Notes under the pieces: model-generated
What the model was told of the DNA's origin: nothing
The model's input: the letters and a program-made list of their open reading frames with translations, nothing else
Database searches by the model: none
Shown here: positions 54,174 through 63,780 of the stretch, piece after piece
Numbering within the stretch: position 1 is the stretch's first letter
Layout of the letters: each line of letters opens with the position of its first letter
Translations under genes and position numbers: made by a program
Assembly (NCBI GenBank): GCA_010202465.1
Contig: CP047919.1
Span: 767,235-831,234, forward strand
Reading direction: 5' to 3'
Length of the DNA stretch: 64,000 nucleotides
From: Candidatus Saccharibacteria bacterium oral taxon 488
GTDB lineage: Bacteria; Patescibacteriota; Saccharimonadia; Saccharimonadales; Saccharimonadaceae

Positions 54174-54761
54174 ATGAGAATACATAAAAAACGAAACCAT
54201 AAAAAAATAATCTTGGTATTTGTTATACTATTTTTGCTATTAACTGGGTACGCTCTAACAGCCTATGGGTTTAAATTTTGGCCTTTTACGAAAAACCAAT
54301 TTACTGAAGCAACAGAGGAGCAAAAAACAGCTGGCAACAATATAAAAGAAAAGTCATTAGAAAACACGACTGAAGGATCAGGAGACAAAAAATCTTCACC
54401 GCAATCCAAAACACCGCGAGGTAGCGACCCCTCCCCGGCGCCAACTCCGTCGCCAAACGGCGGTAAGCCGACGGTTGTAGTAAGCATAACCGCCGCAACA
54501 GTTGATAAGTCTGCTGCTACTCTTTACGTACGCAGTCTTATCCAAACCATTTCTTCAAACGGCACCTGCACCCTATCGATGCGTCACAGCAGCGGACGAA
54601 CATATTCAAATAGCGCCGGGTCACAGGCCGGACCGAGCACCTCCAGCTGTAAGGGCTTTAATGTACCCCTTTCTCAACTGACACCGGGAAAATGGACAAT
54701 AACAATTCGCTATGAGGATGCTACCGTTACTGGCAGCGCCGAGGGGGAGGTAACTATATGA
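54174..54761 (+). CDS. Secreted or anchored small protein with Pro/Ser-rich linker; unknown
   Basis: 195 residues. Basic N-terminus then a membrane helix (about 13-33), a charged Ser/Thr/Glu/Lys stretch and a PSPAPTPSPNGG linker to about 98, and a C-terminal beta-rich domain of about 95 residues with two Cys (GTCTLSMRHSSGRTY ... SSCKGFNVPLSQLTPGKWTITIRYED), probably disulfide-linked, that looks like an Ig-like or carbohydrate-binding fold. It overlaps the next gene by ATGA; both products leave the cytoplasm. Confidence 0.6.
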   Translation: MRIHKKRNHKKIILVFVILFLLLTGYALTAYGFKFWPFTKNQFTEATEEQKTAGNNIKEKSLENTTEGSGDKKSSPQSKTPRGSDPSPAPTPSPNGGKPTVVVSITAATVDKSAATLYVRSLIQTISSNGTCTLSMRHSSGRTYSNSAGSQAGPSTSSCKGFNVPLSQLTPGKWTITIRYEDATVTGSAEGEVTI

Positions 54762-56455
54762 AAAAGTTTCTACTCAGCGTAGGACTGTCGATATCAATCT
54801 GCCTGGGAGTATTGTTTACTTCATTACCAGTGTCGGCTACCTTGAATGATTTTGATCCAGGCAACATCATGGATGATACAGTCGCCACCAATTATGGATC
54901 TATGAATGCGCAGCAAATTCAAGCTTTTCTCAACAGCAAAGTTCCCCAATGCGACACTAACGGATCTCAACCGGCAAGAGAGTTCGGAAGGCCCGACATT
55001 AGCCGTGCTCAGTATGCTTCTTTGCGCGGCTGGCATGGTCCACCGTATACCTGTCTACGTGATTACCGATCGGGAGATGGAAGGAGTGCCGCTCAATTAA
55101 TTTTTGATGTCGCCCAAAAATATCACGTCAACCCTCAACTTCTTATAGTTCTTCTACAAAAGGAACAGGCGTTAGTGACCGATGTTTGGCCAACGCGCGG
55201 TCAATTTAGAAGCGCAACCGGCTACGGCTGTCCAGACACGGCCGCCTGTGATAGTAAATATTTTGGCTTAGAAAACCAACTAGAGTGGGCCGCAAAACAC
55301 TTCCATTACATCATTACTCGTAATCCGAATTGGTATTCCCCATATACGACCGGCGTTAATTTTGTCCGCTGGAGTCCAAATGCGGCCTGCGGTGGATCGC
55401 ATGTAAATATTCAAAACTGGACAACTGCCGCACTCTATAGCTATACACCATATCAACCAAACGCCGCAGCTTTAGCTGCCGGCTACGGAAGGGGCGACGG
55501 TTGTAGCTCTTATGGAAATCGTAATTTCTACAATTATTTTACTGATTGGTTTGGCGGTACTCGTTCAAGCAGCTCCTTCGCCTGTCGAGACGGTCAAAAT
55601 CTACCCGGCGTTGCAACCGGCGCTCGAATTGCACCAACCAGAATAAATGGTAGCCGAGATACACTAACGATCACCGTACCAAATAACACTGGCAGTAAAT
55701 GCGCGGAGATGCACACGTGGGCAGATGCTCACCTACAAACATGGTCACAACATGTCGCCACAAATTCATACACATTCAATCAACAATACAGTAAAGTTAT
55801 CTCGCAAAAAGTAAATCACAGGAATACAGTATTAACGAAAGTCGACTATAATGGTACGGCAAGTGGACGCGTTGAGTTTCATACCTGGACTCAAGACGGG
55901 TTGCGCTGGCTAGCACATACCGCAACAACCGCCGGACCGATAGACCCACGATTATCAGAGGTTATTACCGCTGATACTAACGGCGACGGGGTGGATGAAT
56001 ACTATTTAATTAACTATGAGCAGACCAACACCGGAATGATTGAGGTGCACGGCTGGAGTGATAACGGTACAAGTTGGTTCCGACATACCGCGACAAGTCA
56101 TCCCGCCGCCAGCATGAATACAGGTCGAGTCATCGCTGCCGATCTTGATGGCGACAAGAAGGACGAGTTTATCTACGTTAAATACAGCAACACTTCAAGT
56201 GGACGAGTTGAGTTTCATGTTTGGGACGCATCATTAAAGAACTGGATACGTCATACCGCCAGCAATTACCCGCAAGCTGGCTATGTGGTAGCTACAAATG
56301 ATATGGTGGCAGCTGATCTGTTTGGTAGAGGTAGAGACACGATCTATTACATTAAATACCGAGACACCCCTCATAATAAAATTGAGGTTCATGGGTGGGG
56401 CGACAATCAGCAATCGTGGGACAGCCATATATCGACCTCATCGGGCACATACTAA
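54758..56455 (+). CDS. Secreted lytic-transglycosylase-like protein with C-terminal repeats
   Basis: 565 residues. Signal peptide (about 1-27, cut near VSA-TLN). The domain 30-270 has AQQIQAFLNSKVPQC, VNPQLLIVLLQKEQALVTD with a Glu where lytic transglycosylases have the catalytic acid, ATGYGCPDTAACDS and the late NRNFYNYFTDWFG; this domain is common in secreted actinobacterial proteins. From about 310 five units of roughly 48 residues repeat the motif E-x-H-x-W-x6-W-x2-H-x-A/S-T with D-x-D/N-G-D calcium-type loops (ADTNGDGVDEY, ADLDGDKKDEF), like FG-GAP repeats. Candidate for remodelling its own or a host's cell wall. Partner of the preceding gene. Confidence 0.78.
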   Translation: MKKFLLSVGLSISICLGVLFTSLPVSATLNDFDPGNIMDDTVATNYGSMNAQQIQAFLNSKVPQCDTNGSQPAREFGRPDISRAQYASLRGWHGPPYTCLRDYRSGDGRSAAQLIFDVAQKYHVNPQLLIVLLQKEQALVTDVWPTRGQFRSATGYGCPDTAACDSKYFGLENQLEWAAKHFHYIITRNPNWYSPYTTGVNFVRWSPNAACGGSHVNIQNWTTAALYSYTPYQPNAAALAAGYGRGDGCSSYGNRNFYNYFTDWFGGTRSSSSFACRDGQNLPGVATGARIAPTRINGSRDTLTITVPNNTGSKCAEMHTWADAHLQTWSQHVATNSYTFNQQYSKVISQKVNHRNTVLTKVDYNGTASGRVEFHTWTQDGLRWLAHTATTAGPIDPRLSEVITADTNGDGVDEYYLINYEQTNTGMIEVHGWSDNGTSWFRHTATSHPAASMNTGRVIAADLDGDKKDEFIYVKYSNTSSGRVEFHVWDASLKNWIRHTASNYPQAGYVVATNDMVAADLFGRGRDTIYYIKYRDTPHNKIEVHGWGDNQQSWDSHISTSSGTY

Positions 56456-56484
56456 GCCTCTCGGGTGTAGGTATTTCATCAAAT

Positions 56485-56507
56485 ATCCCCGCCTTACTGG
56501 CGGGGAT
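56485..56507. terminator. Hairpin between convergent secreted-protein and GT2 genes
   Basis: ATCCCCGCC-TTACT-GGCGGGGAT, nine base pairs, very GC-rich. No clean T run follows, but its position between two converging stops fits a shared terminator. Confidence 0.5.
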
Positions 56508-56529
56508 GATGGCTATTGCGGTATGTGTT

Positions 56530-58337
56530 TTATTTAGGTAAGCGATAGCCCGGTCCAAATTGCTCAAAGTTATCGTTATAGAATGGGTCGCGCTTCAAAT
56601 AATCGCCCCATCTTTTACGCATCTCGTTTTGCGCTTCTTGTAGCTCGGTGCTGTCTCTTTCGCTCGTATTGATGCGCCCAACACTCTTCGATTCATAATG
56701 AAATAGTTCAGCATAAGGAGTGTACAGATTGTAGTAACCCTTTTTACGCAGCTTAAGGTTTAGATCAACATCATTATAGGTAACCCGCAGTTTCGGGTCA
56801 AAGCCGCCAACCTCATCAAACTTCTTCCGACTCACCATACTACATGCAGCGGTTACGGCCGATACATTGCGAATATTAGCCGTGTAAATATAGGTAAATA
56901 TATCAACCCGCTGATCCTCGCCATAAAATGGATGAAACGCTATATCTCGTTCCGACAGGACAATTCCGGCATGCTGAATGGTCTTATCTTCGAACAATAG
57001 CTTTGGCCCAACCATACCAATTTCTGACCTTTGAGCATGTTCCAACAGTGCCTGTATCCAGTCGTGCGTAATAACTTTGGTGTCATTATTTAAGAATAAA
57101 AGATATTCTCCACGAGAAGCTTTTGCCCCCTGGTTGCAAGCATCTGAAAAATTAAATTTCTTTTTATAATTAACGATGGTTACGCTTTCAAGACCACTGG
57201 TTAGCTTTTTGTAAAAATCTTTAACCTGCTTATCTGTCGACCCCGTATCAACAATGACGATTTCAAAATACGGATACGTTGTGTCTTCAATAATTGATTC
57301 GACGCAGTTCTTGATATAGGTAAAGTTATCCTTAGTCGGAATAATAATTGACACGAGCGGATTATTCGGTATGACGTACTTCTTGCGCCAAAAACCCAAT
57401 GCAATATGAGCGTCAATGGATGCATTTTCTTTTCTCTGCTTGACACTATCACGAATTACCCGCTTTTGATTAACATAGGCGTACGGCTTACTATCGGCAT
57501 TCATAGCAGTGGAGGTTTCCGACTTTCGCCAGTGATATAGAATTTTCGGAATATGATAAATATTGTCTGTTTGAGCGGCAATCTTTAGGAATAGGTCCCA
57601 GTCTTGAGCTCCTTGTGTGCCCGGCGTAAAGCCACCGACCTTTTTTACGGTGCTGGTTTTCATTGTTGCAAAATGAGTGACCATATTGCATGAATTCATA
57701 AAGTCGGGGCTCCAGTCCGGCTTAAAGAACGGCTCTATATGATTGTTCTCCTGATCAATTTTATCTTCATCAGTGTATATAAGCTCCACCTCAGGATACT
57801 TATTGATCACATTAACAGCCTCAAACAGTGCATTGGGCGCTAATATATCATCGTGATCAAGAAGCGATATGTATTCTCCTTTTGCCATAGTGAGGGCGGT
57901 GTTTGACGACTCGGCTATATGACCATTTTTTTTACGGAAAGTTGCTGTAATGTTGTCATATTTTTTACATATTCCCTAACAACATGCTTCGTCTGCTCGT
58001 TCGTAGAATTATCATCAGAAATACATAATTCCCAATTATCATAACTCTGGGCCAGCACTGAATCAATACAAATACGAAGGTACTCTGGATTTGTATTGTA
58101 TGTTGGTAGCAAAATGCTAATCAGCGGACGGTAACGAAACTTTTTAGACTGCTCTTTTTGTTCACTAAGTTGCTCGGCCGTCAGTGTGTGCTTGCCAAAC
58201 CACTCAATGTATTCATCGTATCTCTTTTTATTTACAATTTTACGATCGCGATACAGACGAATTTGTTTTCGACCGTATGACGGATGTAATGTTGCGCGGA
58301 CAGCAAATTTTGCGCTATTGATAATCATATTTTTCAT
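56530..58337 (-). pseudogene. GT2 glycosyltransferase with two GT2 domains, interrupted by a -1 frameshift in an A run
   Basis: As written there are two frames: 57915-58337 (140 codons, with ISILLPTYNTNPEYLR) and 56530-57888 (452 codons, starting MAKGEYISLLDHDDIL). Adding one A to the A6 at 57961-57966 (minus strand) gives EYVKKYDNITATFRKKNGHIAESSN and joins them into about 602 residues. Domain 1 (about 70-300) has the LLDHDDIL D-x-D-like site; domain 2 (about 340-580) starts VSIIIPTKDNFTYIKNC and has LFLNNDTKV. This tandem-GT2 layout is typical of rhamnosyl- or galactosyltransferases of O-antigens. ATP-binding exporter gene lies just upstream. Confidence 0.85.
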
Positions 58338-58347
58338 GTTGCTTTAC

Positions 58348-59508
58348 TCATCTCCCTTCATATAATTTCCATTCTCCCAACAACTTCATCGGCCCATCAC
58401 GAAATTTGTCCTTTCCTTTTATAACAAACGAGAAAGCGCGTGGCAAATGTTTGACAATACCGTCGTCAATCCGACGATGTAGTGATATGTGAATATCATA
58501 TCTTCCAGGATTAAAACAGTCTAGCTGCTGCTTAAAATTAATCTTCCTTCCATTTTTGATAAAGTGCTGCGGCGTATCTCTGCAATTACGATCAGCAAAC
58601 ACAAATCCACCATATACAAAAGAAATATTAACAAACAAGTCCTCAGAGATACCGTCAACAATAACGCCAATATCAAGTGTTTCTTTTTGGGTAAAAGACT
58701 TTTTATCCGGTAAATCAACAATCATCTCCACTGAATCGTCTTGAGATTCCTCCTCCGCCTTGGTGATGGTCTCGATATTTATCTCGGTATATAGGTCAGC
58801 GATCTCTTGAGGAGACCCGATATGCTTAATGCGACCACTCTCTATATACATAGCTCTTGAACAAAATCGCCGCACAGCATTCATGTCATGCGTGACAAAA
58901 ACTACTGTTTGACCACTTCGCTTAACCTTTTCAAAATAATCAAAGCATTTCTGCTGAAATGCCGCGTCACCAACAGCCAGCACCTCATCCAGCATCAGGA
59001 TGTCACCACGGGCTTTAATCGCCACTGAAAACGCCAATCTAACCTGCATTCCTGATGAATAGTTTTTTAGTTTTTCTTCCATAAAATCTGCCAACTCGGA
59101 AAATTCGACAATATCATCGTACATCAATTCCATCTCTTTATGGCTAAATCCTAATAGGGCACCGTTTAGAAATATATTTTCTCGACCGGTCAACTCGGGG
59201 TTAAAACCAACCCCAAGCTCAATAAACGGAACGAGAGATCCGTTTACCTGCACCGAACCCCCTGTTGGCGTATAAATTTGAGCGATTGATTTTAGTAGTG
59301 TACTCTTTCCTGACCCATTTTTACCAACTATACCAAAGAACTCGCCCTTTTTAATCTCAAATGAAATATCTTTTAGGGGAGTAAACTCTCGATACCCTTT
59401 TTTGCCTTTAAGATAATTGATTGTTTTTTGCTTGATACCGTTACTGGCTTCTGTTGGTATTTTGAATGTTTTTGTCAGCGTGTTAACGGCCACCGCAATA
59501 TCGTCCAT
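58348..59508 (-). CDS. Polysaccharide ABC exporter ATP-binding protein (Wzt/TagH type)
   Basis: 386 residues. Walker A GIVGKNGSGKST, signature NYSSGMQVRLAFS, Walker B ILMLDEVLAVGD. A C-terminal beta-rich domain of about 130 residues (from about 255) resembles the Wzt carbohydrate-binding domain that checks the finished glycan. Together with the permease gene (2-base gap) it exports lipid-linked polysaccharide. Confidence 0.93.
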   Translation of the reverse strand: MDDIAVAVNTLTKTFKIPTEASNGIKQKTINYLKGKKGYREFTPLKDISFEIKKGEFFGIVGKNGSGKSTLLKSIAQIYTPTGGSVQVNGSLVPFIELGVGFNPELTGRENIFLNGALLGFSHKEMELMYDDIVEFSELADFMEEKLKNYSSGMQVRLAFSVAIKARGDILMLDEVLAVGDAAFQQKCFDYFEKVKRSGQTVVFVTHDMNAVRRFCSRAMYIESGRIKHIGSPQEIADLYTEINIETITKAEEESQDDSVEMIVDLPDKKSFTQKETLDIGVIVDGISEDLFVNISFVYGGFVFADRNCRDTPQHFIKNGRKINFKQQLDCFNPGRYDIHISLHRRIDDGIVKHLPRAFSFVIKGKDKFRDGPMKLLGEWKLYEGR

Positions 59509-59510
59509 CG

Positions 59511-60320
59511 TTAAATCTCCTCCGCAAATGTTCTTGAACGCTTCTTAAAATACCATATCGCAAACACACCGACTATCACTATCACGAGAAACGGTATTGA
59601 TAACATCCATATGTTTAGCCGATCCCACATCACCATCGTATCTTTAGTAATGAGGATATATCTACTGTCCTGAATAATCTGCGTAACCGGATTAAGAAAA
59701 AGCAGATCAACCGCGACACTACTCTTTTGTAAAACCATTTGAAGTGGATAGATAACAGGCGTTGCATAAAATGCAGCCTGAGTAATCACCTCCCACAAAT
59801 AACCCGTATCTCGTGATTTAACGTTGAGAGCTGACAAGAAAAAAGCGATACCTAACGCAAATATGTATAGCTCAATGATAAGCGGTAGAATAAGCAGTGA
59901 CATCCAAGACAGCTGTGCACCACTAACAAAAATGAATAATAGCACAACAATCATATTAAAAAACAGATTTATCAGAGAGGAGACTGTCCCAGAGATAACA
60001 ACGATGTACTTTGGAAAATTAATTTTTCTAAGCAGATCACCCCGGCTTACTATAGAATTCAGGCCTTGATTAGTTGCTTCTACAAAAAAATTCCACAAGA
60101 TTATACCCAATAATAGATATACCGGAAAATGTTGGATATTTCTTCCAACACCGAGGAACTTATCAAACACTATGTATAATATGGAAAAAAGAAAAAGCGG
60201 CTTGAGGATACTCCACACATATCCGAGCATAGAACCCTGGTAGCGCAACTTAAAATCTGTAACAACCAATTCCCTTAGGAGAATTCTGTTTTTTCTACTA
60301 AAAATTTCCAACCATTTCAT
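59511..60320 (-). CDS. Polysaccharide ABC exporter permease (Wzm/TagG type)
   Basis: 269 residues, six membrane helices, early motif LVVTDFKLRYQGSMLGYVWSILKP typical of Wzm/TagG proteins. Starts either at ATG 60320 (MKWLEIF) or at GTG 60332; neither has a clear ribosome-binding site. Partner of the ATPase that follows. Confidence 0.93.
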   Translation of the reverse strand: MKWLEIFSRKNRILLRELVVTDFKLRYQGSMLGYVWSILKPLFLFSILYIVFDKFLGVGRNIQHFPVYLLLGIILWNFFVEATNQGLNSIVSRGDLLRKINFPKYIVVISGTVSSLINLFFNMIVVLLFIFVSGAQLSWMSLLILPLIIELYIFALGIAFFLSALNVKSRDTGYLWEVITQAAFYATPVIYPLQMVLQKSSVAVDLLFLNPVTQIIQDSRYILITKDTMVMWDRLNIWMLSIPFLVIVIVGVFAIWYFKKRSRTFAEEI

Positions 60321-60358
60321 AATCTGTATCACTTATTATACAATACGAGAGGAGTATT

Positions 60359-61372
60359 ATGAATAGACTTGCGATTATCGTTCTTAATTGGAATGGTTCA
60401 GATGATGCCATAGAGTGTATTAAGTCACTAACGAGCCAGACGCTAAAGCCTGCTATTATCATAGTGGACAACAATTCGAGTGATAATTCTGTTGATATAT
60501 TTGAAAGCTATATCGCATCTCATCAAAAAGAAGATATCACTTTAATTAAAAACCCACGAAATCTAGGGTTTGCCGGCGGTATTAATACTGGCCTGAGGTA
60601 CGCACTTACCCAAAAGTTTGAGTTTGTGGGTGTTCTTAACCCTGATGCAGTTGCTGATACTAATTGGTGTAAATCCCTGTTAAGCGAGCTGTCTGGTCAT
60701 GATGGTTGCGGTATCGTGACTGGGTTGTTAGCCAGACGAGACGGAAAAACTATTGACTCTTCAGGTGATTTTTATACCACCTGGGGCCTGCCTGGTCCAC
60801 GTGGTCGTGATGAACCTATCAAAAATGCACCGGACAAACCTGGCGAGGTTTTTGGCGCAACTGGCGGCGGGGCAATTTACCGCGCAGCAATTTTTAACGA
60901 CATTGACATGTTTGACGAGGACTTCTTCATGTATTACGAAGATGTCGATCTTAGTTTTCGCGCCCAGCTGGCTGGCTGGAAAGTCCGCTTTACACCTGAA
61001 GCCGTTGCCTACCACAAGGTTGGCGCTAGCAGCAAGAAAGTACCAGGTCTCGCCGTTTACAACACCTTCAAAAACCTACCGTTGGTCTTTATTAAAAACG
61101 TTCCAGGAAAGTTATTTTGGTATATTGGTCTGCGCTTTTTCCTGGCATATTGGCTAATTTTCGCTAGCGCTGTTCGCCACGGTAACGGCTGGCCCGCGCT
61201 TAAAGGTGTGCTGGTTTCAATCATTCACAAGCCTGCCGCTTACTACAAACGCGTATCAATTCAGAGAAGCCGCAAGGTTTCCGTCGACTACATCCATGGC
61301 ATTATTCATGATGGACCGTTACCTAATCAAACCGGGCTATTAAAATTTAAGCGGTTTTTCAGAATGAGATAA
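60359..61372 (+). CDS. GT2-family glycosyltransferase (rhamnosyltransferase-like)
   Basis: 337 residues. LAIIVLNWNGSDDAIECIKSL, VDNNSSDNS, NLGFAGGINTGL, GVLNPDAVAD and YYEDVDLSFRAQLAGWKVRF mark a WbbL-like transferase that adds a deoxy-hexose. Unlike many genes here it has GAGAGGAG before the ATG. Divergent from the exporter genes. Confidence 0.93.
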   Translation: MNRLAIIVLNWNGSDDAIECIKSLTSQTLKPAIIIVDNNSSDNSVDIFESYIASHQKEDITLIKNPRNLGFAGGINTGLRYALTQKFEFVGVLNPDAVADTNWCKSLLSELSGHDGCGIVTGLLARRDGKTIDSSGDFYTTWGLPGPRGRDEPIKNAPDKPGEVFGATGGGAIYRAAIFNDIDMFDEDFFMYYEDVDLSFRAQLAGWKVRFTPEAVAYHKVGASSKKVPGLAVYNTFKNLPLVFIKNVPGKLFWYIGLRFFLAYWLIFASAVRHGNGWPALKGVLVSIIHKPAAYYKRVSIQRSRKVSVDYIHGIIHDGPLPNQTGLLKFKRFFRMR

Positions 61373-61392
61373 TATCATGGCAGTATGCGACC

Positions 61393-61800
61393 ATGTTAAC
61401 CAAACACGCCACCAAGTTCCGCTACCTCCTCATCGGCACCATCAACACCGCCATTGATTTTGGTGTGTTGTTTATGTTGACCTGGTTCATCAGCACGCCG
61501 AAAGAATTAGCCAACATTATCTCGACAACCATCGCCTTTAGTTTCAGCTTTGTCGCCAATCGATCATTCACCTTTCGCTCACGCACCGGCAATGTTCGCC
61601 GTCAGCTACTCCTCTTTACCCTCGTCACCCTATTTGGTCTCTGGGTAATTCAGACTATCATTATTGCGCTACTCGCGCCAATTTTCATTAGCTTTAATTT
61701 CAGTCAGCCGACAGCACTATTCGCCAGTAAGCTCATCGCCACCGTCGCCAGCCTCATCTGGAACTACCTGCTCTACACCAATGTTGTCTTCAAAGATTAA
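61393..61800 (+). CDS. GtrA-like flippase-family membrane protein
   Basis: 135 residues, four helices, YLLIGTINTAIDFGVLFML ... FVANRSFTFRSR. Closely similar in layout to the copy at 33263, and here the protein ends WNYLLYTNVVFKD, the normal family C-terminus. Its stop overlaps the jag stop (61797-61800). Confidence 0.92.
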   Translation: MLTKHATKFRYLLIGTINTAIDFGVLFMLTWFISTPKELANIISTTIAFSFSFVANRSFTFRSRTGNVRRQLLLFTLVTLFGLWVIQTIIIALLAPIFISFNFSQPTALFASKLIATVASLIWNYLLYTNVVFKD

Positions 61801-62258
61801 GAACTCTTCTGCGAGATTACTAAGTGCCGCGCACGGCCTTCGCCCTCAGAGTGGGTCTCAATATCGCTATAGTCACTCGCCACATGGTGCACTACCCAAC
61901 GATCAGCCGAATTTAGTTCAATAATCTTCGTCTCACCCGTCCGCCGCACCTCTTCGATCCAGCCACGCGCCTTGTCAGCAATCTTTTCGGCATGCTGCTT
62001 CTTATAATCAGCGATATCAACATTCACTCGCACCAGCGCCGCCTGACGGTTACGCAAAATTGCTGACACCACCGTTTGTAGACTCCGCAGTGTCTCAGCA
62101 TTTCGCCCGATCAGCAAGCTATTACGCTCACTCGACGGCACAACAGCCTTGATAACATCGTCTTCAACGCTAACCTCGACATCCAGATTGAGATCAAAGA
62201 ACGCCAGAAAGTCCTCCAGATATTTCTTGACAAATTCAATGGTCGCGATTTGATCCAT
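61797..62258 (-). CDS. jag: Jag/KhpB-like KH-R3H RNA-binding protein
   Basis: 153 residues. KH domain about 45-95 (SLLIGRNAETLRSLQTVVSAIL, GxxG-like loop) and R3H domain about 100-150 (ADRWVVHHVASDY ... EGRARHLVI). Lacks the N-terminal Jag_N domain of longer homologues. AAGGAGG lies before the ATG. Part of the conserved rpmH-rnpA-yidC-jag block next to the origin. Confidence 0.9.
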   Translation of the reverse strand: MDQIATIEFVKKYLEDFLAFFDLNLDVEVSVEDDVIKAVVPSSERNSLLIGRNAETLRSLQTVVSAILRNRQAALVRVNVDIADYKKQHAEKIADKARGWIEEVRRTGETKIIELNSADRWVVHHVASDYSDIETHSEGEGRARHLVISQKSS

Positions 62259-62267
62259 ACATCCTCC

Positions 62268-63218
62268 TTAGTCTTTCGCTTTTATCCGCGTGATGTTCGC
62301 CTCAGTCGCTGTGGCCGCTCGTTGCGAAGCGGCTTTTGATTTTTTTGCTGATGCGGCAGACTTGCTCGTAGATTTTGGCGAACGCTTTTCGCCGGCAATT
62401 TGTTGCATTTCCGTTCCGTCTTGCTTGAGAATAATGGCGTTTTGGATATAAGCAGCGATATTTGAGGTTGCCATATAGAGTGCCAGCGCCCCTGGCAAAC
62501 TGATCATAATAAGGAACATAAACACCGGCATAACCTTCATCATTTTGCGCGTGACAATGGCGTTAACCTCAGTTTGGTCAGCGTTCTTACCCTCGCCCGC
62601 CTCCATCAGCACATCACGCAACCGCTTCTTGTTGTCCGAACTTGGCGACATCTGCTTTGATAATAAATATTGCAAAACAGCGGCCACCAAGGCAAGGATG
62701 AGCAACCCAATTGATACACCACTTGATGATAACGCCTGCTTCGTCAGGTCCATCAGCCCCAAGAAATTCTGGTTAAAGTGATCTGGATTGGCGATCAAGT
62801 GCTTGACCGGCTCCCACTGCTCCATTACGTCGTATGTGTACTTAGCGAGCTCTGAGCGCTGCAATACGAATATCTGCACCACACGGTAAATCGCGATCAG
62901 TACCGGCAGCTGGATAAGAAGTACCAGGATAGAGCTCATCGGCTTGATGTTATGCTTTTTGTACACATCCATCATCGCCATCGCCCGCATCTGTGGATTA
63001 TTCTTATATTTTTTGTTCAGCTTGGCAAGTTCGGGCTGTATCTTGCGCATCGCTTTGGCTTGATGGAGCTGCTTCTTAACCAGCGGCCACAACAGAAAAC
63101 GCACAATTATTGTAAACAGTACAACGCTAACCCCAAAGTCGCCGCCTGGAATTAGCGCATAAATTGCCATCAGCAAGTTAAAAATTGGTTGCACAATAAC
63201 CACATCAAACATGTTCAT
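62268..63218 (-). CDS. yidC: Membrane protein insertase YidC/Oxa1
   Basis: 316 residues. Five membrane helices without the large periplasmic domain of Gram-negative YidC. Positively charged LLWPLVKKQLHQAKAMRKIQPE loop and the conserved hydrophilic-groove helix. A Lys/Ala/Ser-rich C-terminal tail (about 270-316) may bind ribosomes. No lipobox-type signal peptide. TATAAT lies six bases before the ATG (63218). Confidence 0.95.
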   Translation of the reverse strand: MNMFDVVIVQPIFNLLMAIYALIPGGDFGVSVVLFTIIVRFLLWPLVKKQLHQAKAMRKIQPELAKLNKKYKNNPQMRAMAMMDVYKKHNIKPMSSILVLLIQLPVLIAIYRVVQIFVLQRSELAKYTYDVMEQWEPVKHLIANPDHFNQNFLGLMDLTKQALSSSGVSIGLLILALVAAVLQYLLSKQMSPSSDNKKRLRDVLMEAGEGKNADQTEVNAIVTRKMMKVMPVFMFLIMISLPGALALYMATSNIAAYIQNAIILKQDGTEMQQIAGEKRSPKSTSKSAASAKKSKAASQRAATATEANITRIKAKD

Positions 63219-63224
63219 GTCCTC

Positions 63225-63230
63225 ATTATA
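63225..63230 (-). promoter_or_regulatory. -10 box of yidC, leaderless type
   Basis: TGGTATAAT (extended -10), six bases (GAGGAC), then ATG at 63218. Confidence 0.6.
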
Positions 63231-63242
63231 CCAGAGGTGGCG

Positions 63243-63590
63243 CTATTTATACAGCCCCGCCTGTGAAAAGAGTTGTTTTACTGCCGTCCTTAGGTCGCTA
63301 TGTGGCATCACCAGCACCTCCGGCGAAAACACCATAATAACAACATCAAACCCGCCCCGAATATATGGTAACTCGAGTCGGATAATTTCGTAAATTCGGC
63401 GACGTACGCGGTTGCGTTTGACGGCGGATTTAAGCACCTTTTTACTAATCACTACCGAAAACCGACCATGGCGACGGCGCGGATTGGCAATATATTTCAT
63501 GGTGAGCTGCGATGAGCGAATTGCCCGCCCGCGCGCATAGACGTAGCGCAGACTACCATGACCATGAAATCGGTTGACGTGACGTAACAT
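63243..63590 (-). CDS. rnpA: Ribonuclease P protein component
   Basis: 115 residues. RnpA motif SKKVLKSAVKRNRVRRRIYEII is present. Protein subunit that helps the RNase P RNA mature tRNA 5' ends. TATACT with TGC in front lies six bases before the ATG at 63590, so it can be transcribed apart from rpmH. Confidence 0.95.
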   Translation of the reverse strand: MLRHVNRFHGHGSLRYVYARGRAIRSSQLTMKYIANPRRRHGRFSVVISKKVLKSAVKRNRVRRRIYEIIRLELPYIRGGFDVVIMVFSPEVLVMPHSDLRTAVKQLFSQAGLYK

Positions 63591-63596
63591 AAGTCC

Positions 63597-63602
63597 AGTA
63601 TA
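63597..63602 (-). promoter_or_regulatory. -10 box of rnpA, leaderless type
   Basis: TGCTATACT, six bases (GGACTT), then ATG at 63590; it lies directly behind the rpmH terminator hairpin. Confidence 0.6.
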
Positions 63603-63608
63603 GCAAAA

Positions 63609-63633
63609 TCCCGCCCTGTTAGGCGAGGCGGGA
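63609..63633 (-). terminator. Probable terminator between rpmH and rnpA
   Basis: Seven-base-pair stem TCCCGCC / GGCGGGA with an 11-base loop followed by TTTTG on the minus strand. Confidence 0.55.
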
Positions 63634-63642
63634 GTTTGCGTT

Positions 63643-63780
63643 CTAGATAGCGATTTTAGCGCGACCCTTGAGGCGACGACGCTTCAGAACAGCGCGGCCA
63701 GCCTTGGTCGAAACACGAGCTCGAAAACCGTGCGTCTTGGCGCGATGTCGCTTGTGTGGTTGAAATGTTCGCTTTGGCAT
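63643..63780 (-). CDS. rpmH: 50S ribosomal protein L34
   Basis: 45 residues, [20 protein letters not shown] and on to [13 protein letters not shown], the full L34 pattern. Too short for most gene calls but certain from sequence. Its place before rnpA and beside the origin is conserved in most bacteria. Confidence 0.97.
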   Translation of the reverse strand: MPKRTFQPHKRHRAKTHGFRARVSTKAGRAVLKRRRLKGRAKIAI

